NCBI GenBank assembly: GCA_023374025.1
Contig: SIJG01000165.1
Coordinates: forward strand, 124,001 to 188,000
Direction of reading: 5' to 3'
Source of the DNA: Heterodera schachtii
Lineage: Eukaryota; Nematoda; Chromadorea; Rhabditida; Heteroderidae
DNA: 64,000 nt
Made by a program: the position numbers and the translations under genes. Positions 20,301-32,634 of this stretch are shown one piece after another (within the stretch, counting starts at the first letter, position 1; each line of letters opens with the position of its first letter). The notes under the pieces were generated by a model. The model saw only the letters and a program-made list of their open reading frames with translations, did not search any database and was not told the DNA's origin.

Positions 20301-22787
20301 AGTTTTTTGATTTTATTAAACCTAAATCTAAATTTTTGATCTTTGCAATTTGAAGTTATTTTTGTATTTGTTGTTTTTTTAAATGCTATAGAAATTTTTG
20401 TTATTACATTCCAATTTAACATTATAAATGTATTTAAATCTTACAAAAATTCACGGTTAAGAATAATTTGTTTATTTCAATTGTTTGTCCGATAATTAAA
20501 ACAAAATTCATTTCTTTTGCAAAAACGAACAAATTGATTTTCCATTTTACACTTTTGATTCCCATTTCTTGGCTTTTATTTATTGAAAAATCAAATCAAT
20601 AGCATAAAGCTTTTATAATTTAGGAATTTTTGAATAAATTTATTACTCATTTTCTCCAAATTTATTCTCCAATTATTTTCCTGTTATGTGACCTTTTTTA
20701 ATTCTTTATGTTTATTCTATTTATGGATACATTGCTAGAATTTGTCGAAAATTCGAACAAAAGATTTACAAAATGACAATTGAATTTGATAAAAACAGTT
20801 ATTTGGTAAATTTTATATAAGAAATAAAACAAAGTACAAATAAATGCTTAAATTTAATTTCTTCAAAACAAAAACTTAATAAACTCCATCTATAATAACA
20901 ATAAATTATAATATCCAATTTTCAAATAATTAATATTTATACCTAAAGTAAAAATTAAAAATATTTAATTTTTAACTATAATTATAAAATTTGCTTTAAA
21001 AATCTTACAAAACTATCAAACTTTACCGGGTTTAATCAAGAAAAAATTTTCGGTTTAGGGTATAAGCTAATCAATGAGGATAAGTAATGATCTACTTATA
21101 TATAAATTAAGTTAAAAAAAAGAAAAGCAATTATAAAATAAGTATAAAACCAGTTAATATATGTACGTTTGCATAACTAAATGAAAGAAAATTCCAAATT
21201 TGCTTAGAAATAAAATAAATATAAAAACAATAATTTAAAATATTAGGAAAAGCGATTTCAGTTTCTTTGAGACTTGATGGATGTAAAGCAAAGTAGTAGT
21301 TCGTTTATTTTATTATTATTAAACCAAAAACTAACGAATAAAATAATTCATAATTATCAAAAATAAAGTAAAAATGATAAATTTTAAGAATATGATGCGA
21401 TCGTTGTGTAAAAAGCATTCATTTTTTGTGCAAATATTCACGCCATTGGACCAATTTAAAAGTAATATTTAATTTTTACAGAAAAAATTGTGCATAAAAG
21501 TAATGCTAAACTTCAAGTGTTAACAAATAATATATATATATATATATAATGTGCACAAAAAAATACATTTGGTTTTACAAAGACTGAATAGCAAAACTAT
21601 CGAAATAAGTGATTTGCATAAAAAAATTGTAATTCAAAATTTATAAAATTAATTCGATTTAAAACATAAAAAAATACCAACAAAACCTAAAATATCCGAA
21701 GAATAAAAGACTTTTTTTAAATATTTTGCACAATATATAAATTATACCATATGGAATAAGTTAAATTGTTTCTAATTATTAAAAAAGTAAAGTCTAAAGT
21801 GAATTCATCGAAATTCTTTGAATTTTTAATACAATAGCAATTAAAAAATATATATAAATCAAACTATTTCAAATCATTGGTTATAAATGATAAAGAATAT
21901 TTACTATAGAAAAACGAACTAATGTGCATACAATTATAATGAAAAAGTAGTTTTTTCCTTATAAATCTCATGATATTTTATTAATATATAAAAAGTATTT
22001 TATTTAAAAAAATATTAGTGCAAATTTTACAGAATATGAATGATATAAAAAGAAATAATCATAAAAAATAAATAACCTTAAAAACCCAAGTCTATGCGCT
22101 GTTAATTTAAATAAATTTATAAAATACAAAATTTTCATGAACAGTATTTCGAAGCCATCAAAGTGCATATTTAATAAATAATAAAATTCACATATTTTGC
22201 TGAGAAGAATGCATGGAGTGATACTCTCTATGAAATTATAAAAAATTGATTCTTTGAACCTAATGTTTACCATTTAAATAATTAATTTTCCCGTCGAATT
22301 GACCAATGTCTTCTCTTATCTGAAAAAGTTAAAGTTTGTTGATAAAATTAACCAAAGAAAGAATTTAAAAAAAAAATTATTTTTTCATATGGTTCTAATA
22401 AGCGCTTTTCATTTAGGAATTTCAGAATTAAAATTATTAAAATATTTAAGAACATTTTAATTAATGAGTTCGGGCGATAAATCAAAACGCGTAAAAAAGC
22501 AAAATTTTATATGAAAACTGAATTGCATGTATTCAGTTTTATAATATTAGCAGAACAAAACTGGAATTAACTAAATTATAATAATTTTTTTAATGTTTGA
22601 ATTAATTTTATATTTCTGAATATTGTTTCCTAGAGAAGAGGATCTTGAAATTTTTATCTTCACTTAAATAAAATATTCTTTTTTATTTACATTTAAGTTT
22701 TTGAATTATTATTTAATATATTACATAAAAGTAAAATACATCCTTTTAATAGTTTATTATTAGGTTTTTGAACAAGTCATTATATTA
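17326..22787. other. Gene desert
   Basis: AT-rich on both strands, no intact gene recognised. A (TA)n run lies at 21530-21548. A GC-richer patch at about 19590-19710 has a minus frame (LYNKFVSKPQSLSFDRFVLI... to a TGA near 19608) that looks coding but has no recognised family. It shares a short TGTTCACAC word with the candidate exon at 29.2 kb. The frames of 62 codons (17757-17945) and 89 codons (22004-22273, minus) are very AT-rich and I do not support them. Confidence 0.5.
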
Positions 22788-22869
22788 GCCGGGTTTTAAA
22801 TTTTTGAGGAGGATTGGTGCGCTGAATCAGTTCCTGAACAGCGTTCTGAACTTCACTAAGCTCATCGAT
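22787..22869 (-). other. Coding-like island, possible terminal exon
   Basis: On the minus strand about 29 codons read IDELSEVQNAVQELIQRTNP followed by PQKFKTRLI and a TAA. Codon choice (GAG, CAG, CTG, CGC, ACC) contrasts with the AT-rich flanks. The sequence would form an amphipathic helix. An in-frame TGA lies just upstream, so it would have to be an exon using an AG such as GTTCAG inside it. No family recognised; it may be a relic. Confidence 0.25.
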
Positions 22870-25800
22870 TCAATAATTGTTTGTAATTTTTTATTCCATT
22901 CGTTTATTAATATCTTCATTTAAATAATTTTTATCAGTAAAAATTTGTATCATGTCATAATAAAATTAATTATTTTCTTTATAAGTCTATTCATCAAAAA
23001 TCTATATTATAAAGCACCTATTTTTATACGCTTGATTTTTCTTTTTCTCTGATATTCCTTATTTTTCGTTTTTTTTTTATTAGAATATTAAGGTTTAGAT
23101 TTCTTACTAGAATAAGTCAGTCCTTTAGCGCAAATATTTACTAATGATCCATAATTAAGTATTTATTTTGAAAATTAATAATGAAATTTTTTTATCTTTG
23201 ATGTATAAATATAATTTATATTAGTTCAAAGAATAAGCCTATTCATAATTTTTAATTATTTTGTAAGACATAGTATAACAACGTTCAATCTTTAACATTT
23301 AGAGTATTTTTTCGTATTTTCATTTTTCTATTATTTTGATTTTTTTATTTCCTTATAATATATGAAGTTAAACATTTAATTATTATTTTTTCTCCATCAA
23401 TCTTAATCAAAATTTAAAAAAATTTCCCTCACAAAAAGGCTAATCTTTGGGAGACGAAATTATAAACAAAAATTTTAAATTGCTAAACTTTTTAAATGGA
23501 CAGCGCAATTTTATTTTTATATCTAACCTTGGTATCCGTTTTTTATTTATCTATATAGCTTACAATTTATCATTTACAATTTGTTATTATTTTATTCTAT
23601 CTTGGTAATAAGTGTCCAAACAATTATTTTTTCCATTATTATTTTATATAATTTTAGAAACCACAACCTTTTAATTTCTTGCTATTTTAATAAATATTCC
23701 GTAAGTTATTTTTGCTTTTATTTATCCTATATTCATGGCAAAAAAGTTGTGTAAAATTGTGCCTTCTTCTCGTACGCATATTCAGGTATTATTTGGCGAA
23801 CGCTATCGCCTGCTTGAATGTATTTTCCAATTCCTTTCATATCCCATTAATTATGATTATATCTTGTTAATAGATCGCTTTTTACAACATATAATAAATT
23901 ATTTCTTATTTCAGAAAATTTTGAATATTATTGATAGGTAAAATTGAGGAATGGTAATAATGAAATAACTCACTTTTTTATAAAGTAATTCCGGTAAATA
24001 TATTTAAAGAAATTTAAGGTGATTATATTTAATTTTCTTTGTTATAATTTAGCTTATTGATGTTTTCATCATTTTATCTGTTTTTATGCTATTTTTTAAT
24101 TCAGTTCTGCATAAATATTCTTTTATTTAATTATTATTATTGTTATTATTGCTATTTATTTCAAATTCTTGAATATTAATAATTTATTATTTTAAATAAA
24201 TTTAAAAAATATTAAAATTAAATTGCATTTTTATATTTACATATAAAAAAAAACAAAATAAAATACCGCAGAATTGAACTTATTTAGAAGAAATTAAAAA
24301 TTTTTTAATATGTTAATTTTATTCCTAAACAGATATTACCTGGGTTTATAAATTATGATTGAAAGGCTGTTTTTATAAAAAGAACAACTTTCTTATTTCT
24401 AACTCTAAAATTGAGAAAAAAAAATTTGATAAAATAATTGATTTTCAACAAAAACAAATAAAAAAATTAATACAAAACCCAAAAAAAATAATAAAGCAAA
24501 ATAGTAAACTATAGTTTTCATTTATATAATGTTATAGAACAAATATAAATTGAGCGTTGGACAGACAAATTGAATAATTTAAGCATATGAGTATGATAAA
24601 AAAAATGTGAATTAAAGCAAATGAAAATTAAAAGACTTTCAAAATTTTTATTAATAGACAAAATTTTTTTATCTAAAATATTCATTTCGTTTGAAACATG
24701 ATTATAATGAAAAATAATAATTTAAAAATTTTGTTAAAAAATAGTATTAGTCATTAAAATGAAAATAAATTTAAATAAAAAGAATTAAAGCTTGAAAATT
24801 TATTAAAAAATACATTTAAAAATTTTATTAATCTATCACAATTACATTTAAATTATCAGAAACTTAAATTAAACAAATAATTATATAAATTCAAAAAAAC
24901 AACTAATTTTTGCACAATAGGATGAAAACCTCATCGCGCTTCACTTATTAAAACATATAAATAAATAAATCTTTGAAATTACAATTTATCATAAAAAAAT
25001 AAATTTATTTTTAATAAACATATTAAAGTTAAAAGAAATAATTGGATATAGAATTGTTTATAAAAATGTAATGAAATATTTAATCGAAAATTAATAATAT
25101 GAACATGAATAAAAATATAGAGCACTTAGTTCAAATTTTTATCCAGGAGCATCAAATCAAATATAAAACTTACGGAGAAGCAACCTCGCGGGCCAAAAAG
25201 TTTATCTTCATGGTCAAATTGCTACATTATGTCATCGCCACGAATATTTGAAATTCTCCCAAATTTAATAATTAAAATGAAAAACTATAATTATAAGACT
25301 TAATTCCGAAAAATAAAAAATACTCAAAAATTTAAGCAAAATGAATATATTATTATTTTTTCTTAACAAATTTATCAAAAACCATTTTTTCTAAAATAAT
25401 TCAGCTGAGAAAATATTCAATTCAAAAAGAAATGATTTTGAAAGTTTAAAATATTATTATTTAAATCATAAAACATATGAAATGATATTATGAAATATAG
25501 GACAAATTTATTGAGGAATTTATAAAAGGTTTTAAAAGTTTAAGAGAAATATTTTCAACTCAACAAAAAAAAACTTTCAAACAAATTATGAAAATTTTCA
25601 AAACTGTCTTAAGTAAAAATATAGAGAGCTTTCTATTCATCGAAGTATTATAAAAAATTTGAATTAAATGGAAATTAAAATAATTAAATAAAATATGCGT
25701 TATAGCCGTGATTCCTGGCTTATGTTGGCATGATCTATTCAGCGTGAATAGTGCGATATTTCTTTTATCTTTTCAGGTCTTATTTTTATTGTCTAACAAT

Positions 25801-27980
25801 TATATAATGATTTATTTTTGCAACTAATCGGGTACATAATAACTTCACTATTACATTAAGGAATTAAAAATTACTATTATTTCATATATTTGTAGTTTGA
25901 ATCTTTTTAAACTTAAGGTTTAGTATATTTTACTTTTCTTGCTTATTTACTGTATTTATTTTATTTTTTTATATTTATCATTTTATTTTAGTATAATATA
26001 TTAAATATCAATATTTTTAACATGCTTCATTAATTAAATTAATAGGTATTTTATGCAATCTCCAATATCGAGTATGTTTCATACCAATATTGAGTAATTA
26101 TTATATGCATAATTAAAAAAAGAAATTATTTGCAATAAATGTTACATTGTTTGGATTTATATTGTTAAAGTTTATTAATTTATGAAGATGTATATTTTTC
26201 AATCTAATAATGTTAATGCACCTTAGAACTAAATTCACATATTTTATATTTCTACAATTAAATCTTTATTATAATTAAATAGCTTCTTATTCATTATTAC
26301 ATTTTGTCTTACTTTCCTTGTGCTTTTGGAGATCGTTGACTTCCACTATGGCTTTTCAAAAAAATAAAATAAAATAATGCCTAATTACTTACTGTCTTAC
26401 TATATTATAAGTATTTTTTTACAGGGATTTTTGCGTATTATGTAATTAATTTTAAATTGATTAAGTTGAAATAAATTATTTATAATGCATTATTTTAACG
26501 AAATATGCATTTAATTATCTATTTGGGTATATCAATTTTTAATTTTCATCCTTTAATTTTATTGTCTTTATTAATAGAATTATACATCTTCATATATTAT
26601 TAATACATGAATATATACATTCTTTATAACATTCCTTTATATTTTGATTTTTTTTATTTTTTAAAAATTATATTTTGTATTCTTGATAAAAAATTTCTGC
26701 TCTAATATTAATAAAAAAAATTCAATTTTATTTATTATATATTATGTAATTATAATAGAATATTTTTATCTGTTTATATTATCTCTTTTTTTTTTTATTA
26801 ATTTTCAATTAACAGTCTACTTTTTTCTTTTAAATAATTATAATTATACCATATGTACTTTTATTATTCCTAAATCAAATATGCCTTAGTACTTACCAGG
26901 TATTTTTGACAGTACTTAGTAATATATTTTTTACCTAATTTATGTATGCTAATTTATTTTAATAAATAATTTAGCATATACAAATTTCGAATTGAAGTAA
27001 ATAATAAATAGGACTTTATATATTATTTCTTGATAATTATTTTTTTTAATTATGAATTTCATTATTATTATTTACTTTCATTTAAATTATCATATACCAT
27101 TAATTTCTCCACTTCTCAATTGAATAACAAAAAAATCATAATATACTTTAAAACACAACATAATAAAATTCTTAATTAGAATATAACTAAAAATTTTAAA
27201 TATTCATTTATTTTTAAGAACAAATTTCAAATTGGCAAAAAGTAGTATTATATTGGTAAATTAGCTTAGGAAAGATTATATGAATTTATTAGATGAATGG
27301 AATAATACAAAATTCGATAATCAAATTAATTTTAGGTAATACAAACAAAACAACTATCAAATTTGAAAATTATACATTGTAATTCTAAATATTAAAAACA
27401 ATCATACATGAGAAAAAATGCAAACAAGAATGATAATATAACTAAAATTTAATTGAATTTTGATTAAAAAAAATTAATACAAAAATATTTTTATAAAAAA
27501 GATCTACAAAAATGCGTAACATTCGGTTTGTAATGCATTCTGCGTTAGAACACCAAAAAAAGAAAGGAGTTATAAAATGAGATAAAAATATTTCAAAAAA
27601 TTATAAATAAACAATAAAGTATTAACAACGTACTATTTAAGAAACAACAATAAATAATTTTTTTGAAGTTACAAAAACCAAAAAAAATTGGGCGGTTCAA
27701 AGATAATAAAATTATTAATAATCCATTCCTCCGAGACAAAATAATAATTTAAAAAATGTAAGAAGAAAAAAAATTCTAATAATTTTTAAAATAAGAAATT
27801 TACAAAAATCTCAGTTAAATTTTTTTCCTAAATTTCATTAAAAAATTTAATTTAAAAAGAAATATAATGGAAATTAAATAAAACCCCACAGTGACAAAAA
27901 AAGAATATTGAAAATCACTGGCCATGAAATAATTATAATCCTTTTAAAATTATTTAACAAAGTTAATGTTACAAAAAAAA
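22870..27980. other. Gene desert with weak coding-like spots
   Basis: Mostly AT-rich without assignable features apart from the 23.7-kb frame listed separately. At about 25170-25215 a minus-strand segment reads MKINFLAREVAS and runs into a perfect GTAAGT donor-like site. A short inverted motif lies near 26058-26095. The frame at 26683-26889 is AT-rich noise by composition. Confidence 0.45.
23735..23941 (+). CDS. Unrecognised 68-codon frame
   Basis: Starts ATG GCA AAA AAG and encodes MAKKLCKIVPSSRTHIQ, after which a CAG|GTATTA site could act as a splice donor. The remainder is rich in Ile, Leu, Tyr and Phe. No domain, signal peptide or family is evident. The first 100 bp are less AT-rich than the surroundings, which is the only support for coding. 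It could be a first exon, a relic or chance. Confidence 0.2.
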   Translation: MAKKLCKIVPSSRTHIQVLFGERYRLLECIFQFLSYPINYDYILLIDRFLQHIINYFLFQKILNIIDR

Positions 27981-28497
27981 GTGCTGAGTCGATCCAAAAA
28001 AAAAACTCAGTGATTGATTGGTCATTTTCCGGAAGCCGATCGCTCCATTTTCGGGGCACTAAAAGTGCTTGATCCTGAACCCGGACCGGCCCGGTTAAGA
28101 ACAATTTTTTGTTCAATTTTCAAGGGCTATCTCCCAGGCCGGATCCGGTTCTTGATCTATTCAATTGGAGCCCGTCAGAGGTCGGGCACATCTGCCGGAG
28201 GACCCTCAGCCTTGGCCCCGACCCTGTCGATGGCCAACCCAAGCTAAGCTTGCCGGTACCAGCGACTATTTTGTGCAACTCAATGAGCTCTACAAAATGG
28301 TATCAATGGCGTCGGGTAATGGAGAAAATTGGCGAGAAGTGATGTGAAAAATTGAAAAATTAAAAAAATTTGAAAATGACTTGTGTGCCGAAGTACATTA
28401 GTATTAACCGGACGGCACCGTGTTTTGTGAATTGAATAATAAATTTATTTATATAATTTTATCGATCACTGAGTTTTTTTGTGGATCGACCTAGCAC
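27981..28497. mobile_element. Small TIR element with GC-rich core
   Basis: The ends form inverted repeats of about 37 bp with a few mismatches: GTGCTGAGTCGATCC... at the left, and GTGCTAGGTCGATCC... read inward from the right, both continuing into an A-run and CTCAGTGAT. The 517 bp between them is strikingly GC-rich from about 28021 to 28260. A plus frame (28165-28347) ends in SDYFVQLNELYKMVSMASGN and a normal-looking terminus. No clear target-site duplication was seen, so the superfamily is open. It looks like a MITE or deletion derivative carrying foreign sequence. Confidence 0.6.
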
Positions 28498-28608
28498 CAA
28501 AATTTTTGGACAAAATTTTCAAATTCAAAATTTTTATTCAGTTTTCACGCGACTGCTTGTTTTTTAGCTTTAAGATATTGTATAAGTAAATTATTCAAAG
28601 ATCATTCA

Positions 28609-28676
28609 AAATCTGTTAACAAATCGCATAAAAAATACAAAATTTTCCCGGCGGCGCCTATCGGCACCGCCGGCCC
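28609..28676 (+). repeat. Repeat with GC palindrome, copy 1
   Basis: AAATCTGTTAACAAATCG followed by an A/T spacer and a GC-rich near-palindrome at 28648-28673 (arms CCGGCGGCGCC and GGCACCGCCGG, 10 of 11 pairing). An inverted, diverged copy is at 34008-34077. Probably one end of a dispersed element; the type is unknown. Confidence 0.5.
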
Positions 28677-29196
28677 ACTTGACTTCAAGTAACTCAAAAA
28701 ATAATAATTTATTAGCTTTAATAAATAAAATAATTTATAAATGCTTAGATATACAAATGAAAAAAAGTTAATGTATTAATTTTTCCTTAACATTCTGGTT
28801 TTTCGAACTGGCATGACAATGGTTATAATTTTCTAAATAACCCTCCTTTTTAAATAAGCTAATTATATTAAAATTTATTTATTTTAAATTAATTGTTAAA
28901 AAACTAGAGCAGGCTTATATGGTATACAATAAAATGAAAATTATGGAAAATTTAATAATTTTAATGCATTTACATATTAATTGCCCGAGAAGGAAAAAAT
29001 ATAAATTATTTGTTAAGTTCAGTTCATCAATTTTTACAATCCAATATAATAAACAGTTTCTGTTTAAAGATAAAAAAAATGAACTTCTTACTCATGCATT
29101 TAATTTTTCACTAATTTATTATTACGTTTCCTAAAATACAAACAAAATTCTTAAAGTATATAGGATTAAAATTTTCTACAATAATTGAAAAATAAA
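28677..29196. other. AT-rich stretch, nothing assigned
   Basis: A 71-codon frame at 28919-29134 is AT-rich and unsupported. No other feature recognised. Confidence 0.5.
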
Positions 29197-29322
29197 TTAA
29201 TAAAGAAATTTACCCAAGGTGCGAATCAGGCGGTCGAATGCCAGCCTGGTTGTGCGAAGGCCATTTGCAGTGTGAACATCGATAGAAAATAGAGCAGGCA
29301 TTGTAAAATGTCCAATTTGCAT
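29197..29322 (-). CDS. Candidate first exon or 41-residue frame
   Basis: ATG at 29322 opens a 41-codon frame containing MPALFSIDVHTANGL and TTRLAFDRLIRTLG. The codons are GC-richer than the flanks (GGC, CGC, CTG, GAC). After TTGG a GTAAAT at 29219 could be a splice donor; read through, the frame ends at TAA three codons later. This is the best-looking short coding segment of the desert, but I do not recognise a family. It may be an exon of a long-intron gene, a transposon gene or a relic. Confidence 0.35.
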   Translation of the reverse strand: MQIGHFTMPALFSIDVHTANGLRTTRLAFDRLIRTLGKFLY

Positions 29323-31972
29323 AGTGATTTCAAATTATTTATAAAATCAGTTTAATTTGTTGTACTTTTCTATAAATCTTTACACTAAAAATATTTATTT
29401 TTAATATAAATGTAAAATGGAAAATAATAAGAAAATTAGTAAGACTTGTTTCTTAATAAATTGAATTGAATACTTTAAAAGTCACCACTTTTGAATTTTA
29501 TATAAAATAATTAGCAAATTTATTAAAAGATCAACCATTACCTTTTTAATTTTTTTCATTCATAATTTGCAATAGAAATCATAATTCGAATTAACAAATT
29601 TCGTTAAAAATGAAATAAATTTCATGTTGACATCACAGAAGAGAAAAACTCTAATTTTTGTATTTTATTTTATTAACTGCTACATTAAATAAAATTTTCG
29701 TTAAAATTATGTTAAACTGGAGAAGTTTATTTGCCAATATTATATAAACAAAAACAAAAAAAAATTAATGAATTGATTTCTTGAGAAAATTCTTACACAA
29801 GCAGCTGGTTGATCCATTAGCCAGTTCAAAATTGACTTAAATTACTATTTTTTTATATTTTTCAGCTTCTCAAATATATTTATTCGTTTGTTTTTTTAAT
29901 CAAGTAGTAATTATTATTATTTTAATATGTCAGTTTTAGGTGTTTATGTCCCAAATTATTTTTAATTTATCTTATTTTTTTAATAACTCAACACGCTGAA
30001 AACAATTCCCAAAAAATCCATGCTATTATTATATGCAAACATAATACATATCCGGTATTGTTAGAATTTTCCGACCCAATATGTGATAAATTCTAAAAAG
30101 TCCTTTTCTCAAGAAACCTATGGGGTCAATTAGAAAAAGATGTACAATAAAAAATGAAAGAGTTTGTATAAAAATACTTTTCGCTAAATGATTTTTTTAA
30201 GCCAATTCACGGGCCATAACTAGGGTAAGCCAAAGTTAAACCCTAATTAATTGTTCAAAGCTGGAGCTAATATAAGGGAATAATCTGGAAAAGTTTGATT
30301 GAATTTGCCTGGTTTTTTGAATTATTATGAATTTTTAAATGCATTTTTTAGGCACTATGTCAAAAACTTTCCCCACACTCCAATAACTAAGGATGAATCC
30401 ATTAGTCAAAGATGATGATAAATACCAACTAAACAAAATTAATATTTTATTTATTTGGCTTCCATTCGTGAGCAAACTTCATAAAGTTTATTTTGGTTAA
30501 TTTCTTATTCAAATGCCTTCCAATAATTACTTGTCTGTCCATACCAAGTGTAAACACTTTAATTATAAGGAAAATTATTTGAACTAACAAAACAAAAATA
30601 TTAAAAATGAAAATAAAATTTATTTACGAATAAATTTAAAAATAATCTAAATAAAAAATTATTGGATTAACAAGTTAAAAATGACTAGTTAGCTTGAACG
30701 AAAAATATCATATAATTGAAACAATAATATTGATATTTTCTTTTTATGCAAATAATTTCAAGGAAAAATTACTTTAATATATAATATATATTATATGCAT
30801 AACTTAATCTTTAAATATTTTGTCTTGGAAAAATTATAAATTATATATAAGGAAAAAGAAAAAAATTAAAATATCTTTGTTCCAAAGTTTTTTTCTAATC
30901 ATTTTTACCTGAGACATCGAACTAATTTTAATATTTTGTATATAAATTAAAATAACAGTATTATATTGTATTTATTAAATTATTAGCTTTATTATTTTTT
31001 GTGATTATTTTGCGTAAACTATTTATTGTTCTTAATCTTCCTTAGAATAGAATCGTGAGTTTCTTGCATTACTCCACAACCATAAGTTTTATCATTGATT
31101 CAGCAATTATAGAACTAACTAAAAAATCATTCAGTATTTGAAATAATATATTTTCAAAAAAAATTTAAATAATTAAATAAATAAAGAAACCAATAAAAAA
31201 AATGTATATAAAAATATATTAATTTTTATGTTTAATTTAATGTAATATTGTCAGCATAAATTAAATGATATTCAAGTAAAATAATAAAACATATAAATAA
31301 AATATCCAATATAATTCAACGAATTTAATAATTTATAACTTTCTCATGAAAGTACATTTTCATTTTATTGCATTTTTGTATATTTTTTATATGCAATTCA
31401 ATAATCTTATTAAAAATGTTTTTTTTATTGTTGTAAAAAAAGTTTTAATTAGAAACTTAATTAAAAATTAAATAAACCTACTTAAATCTCGATTTTAAAG
31501 CATGGAAATAGCAATAAAAAATAATAATTATGAAAGCAATGTCTTATCTTCAAATTTCAGAAACAAATGCATAACCAAAACATTGATGAATTAATTGTTG
31601 TAAAAATGACCACAAATAAATTCAAGAAATATATAACCAAAAATGAAAAATATTATAAACAAAATTAAAGTCAATTTTAAGTAATTTAATAGCTGAATTT
31701 GATGAAAATAAAATATAAATTAAAAAACTAAATAATCAAAAAAAAAATGTTTGTATAAATTATGTTAACATAATTAAAAATATAAAACCTAAAAAAAAAT
31801 AATAAACAATGGACGAAATCAATCTCTTTCATATAAACCGCATATTAATAATTATTTTGCAAAAAAATAACAAAAATTTTATTTAATGATTAAAATTTAA
31901 ATGCTATTAATAGATTACAAAATTGTTTCAATTTTTATGAAGCTACCAATCACTAAAAGGAGACCCATAGAC
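29323..31972. other. Gene desert
   Basis: AT-rich; no gene or repeat boundary recognised. Somewhat less AT-rich short stretches at 30060-30130 and 30200-30300 show no open frame of interest. Confidence 0.5.
31965..31972. repeat. hAT target-site duplication (CCATAGAC), left
   Basis: Exact 8-bp repeat of 32627-32634, flanking the terminal inverted repeats at 31973 and 32626. Eight base pairs is the hAT hallmark. Confidence 0.9.
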
Positions 31973-32626
31973 CAGTGATGTGCCGAATCGGAATCGTAAT
32001 CGTAATCGGAATCGCAATTAATCGGATTTTGGGCCATAATAGGAATCGGATAATCGTAATCGGATTTTGCCTTGAAATCCGATTATTACACCCCTAAGAA
32101 TTGACCTTTTGAAGAAATTTTTTTTAGCGAGAATACCAATGAATTTTGAAAAAAAATGTTTTCTGAAACGAATGTTTTAATCTTATTTTAACATAATGAC
32201 TGAAATTAAATTTTTTTCACAAAGCAGTGCCGGATTAATTCTCCACGATATAATCAAGTTTTTTGTTATTTAGCAAAAATGTCAAATATCTGGAATATTT
32301 TACACTATCCGGAAGAGTAAGCCCCAGCTACATCGACTGAAAGCGAACGGCTTTTCTCCATCGCTGGGTTGATTGTGACAGATCTGAGAAAACGTTTATT
32401 GCCTGAGAATGTGGAAAAATTTTATTTTTGCATCACAATCTTAAAACTTATGATTTTGAATAAAATTTTTGAGAAAAAATATTTAAAAAAATCGGAATCG
32501 GAATCGCAATAAATCGGATTTTGGGCCATAATCGTAATCGGTTTTAAAACCGTATCGGATTTTTGGCCATAATCGGAATCGGCGATTTAATCGGAATCGG
32601 ATTTTGTCTGGCTCGGCACATCCCTG
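31973..32626. mobile_element. Complete non-autonomous hAT element, 654 bp
   Basis: Terminal inverted repeats CAGTGATGTGCCGA (left) and CAGGGATGTGCCGA (right, read inward) differ at one base and are flanked by CCATAGAC on both sides. The CAG start and 8-bp duplication are diagnostic of hAT. Both subterminal regions are packed with AATCGG/AATCGT words and share a direct copy of about 33 bp (32006-32040 and 32501-32532, including GGATTTTGGGCCATAAT). Between them lies a remnant of the transposase C-terminus, so the element is an internal-deletion derivative of an autonomous hAT. Confidence 0.92.
32291..32494 (+). pseudogene. hAT transposase dimerisation-domain remnant
   Basis: From 32324 the frame reads PATSTESERLFSIAGLIV, then DLRKRLLPENVEKF, the typical hAT C-terminal dimerisation domain (S/T-E-S-E-R-x-F-S-x-A-G, then R..L.PE..E). 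Upstream in the same frame (from 32291) is WNILHYPEE and then a TAA at 32318, so the frame is broken. About 50 of the usual 600 or more residues remain, and the RNase-H-like catalytic core is gone. Confidence 0.88.
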
Positions 32627-32634
32627 CCATAGAC
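32627..32634. repeat. hAT target-site duplication (CCATAGAC), right
   Basis: Partner of 31965-31972. Confidence 0.9.

Noticed and set aside
21530..21548. (TA)n run as a functional element
   Set aside because: Simple microsatellite in an AT-rich background.
28014..28342. Overlapping 77-codon plus frames in the GC-rich core
   Set aside because: Three frames are open at once because GC-rich sequence has few stops; only the ending of the 28165-28347 frame looks protein-like, and that is noted under the element.
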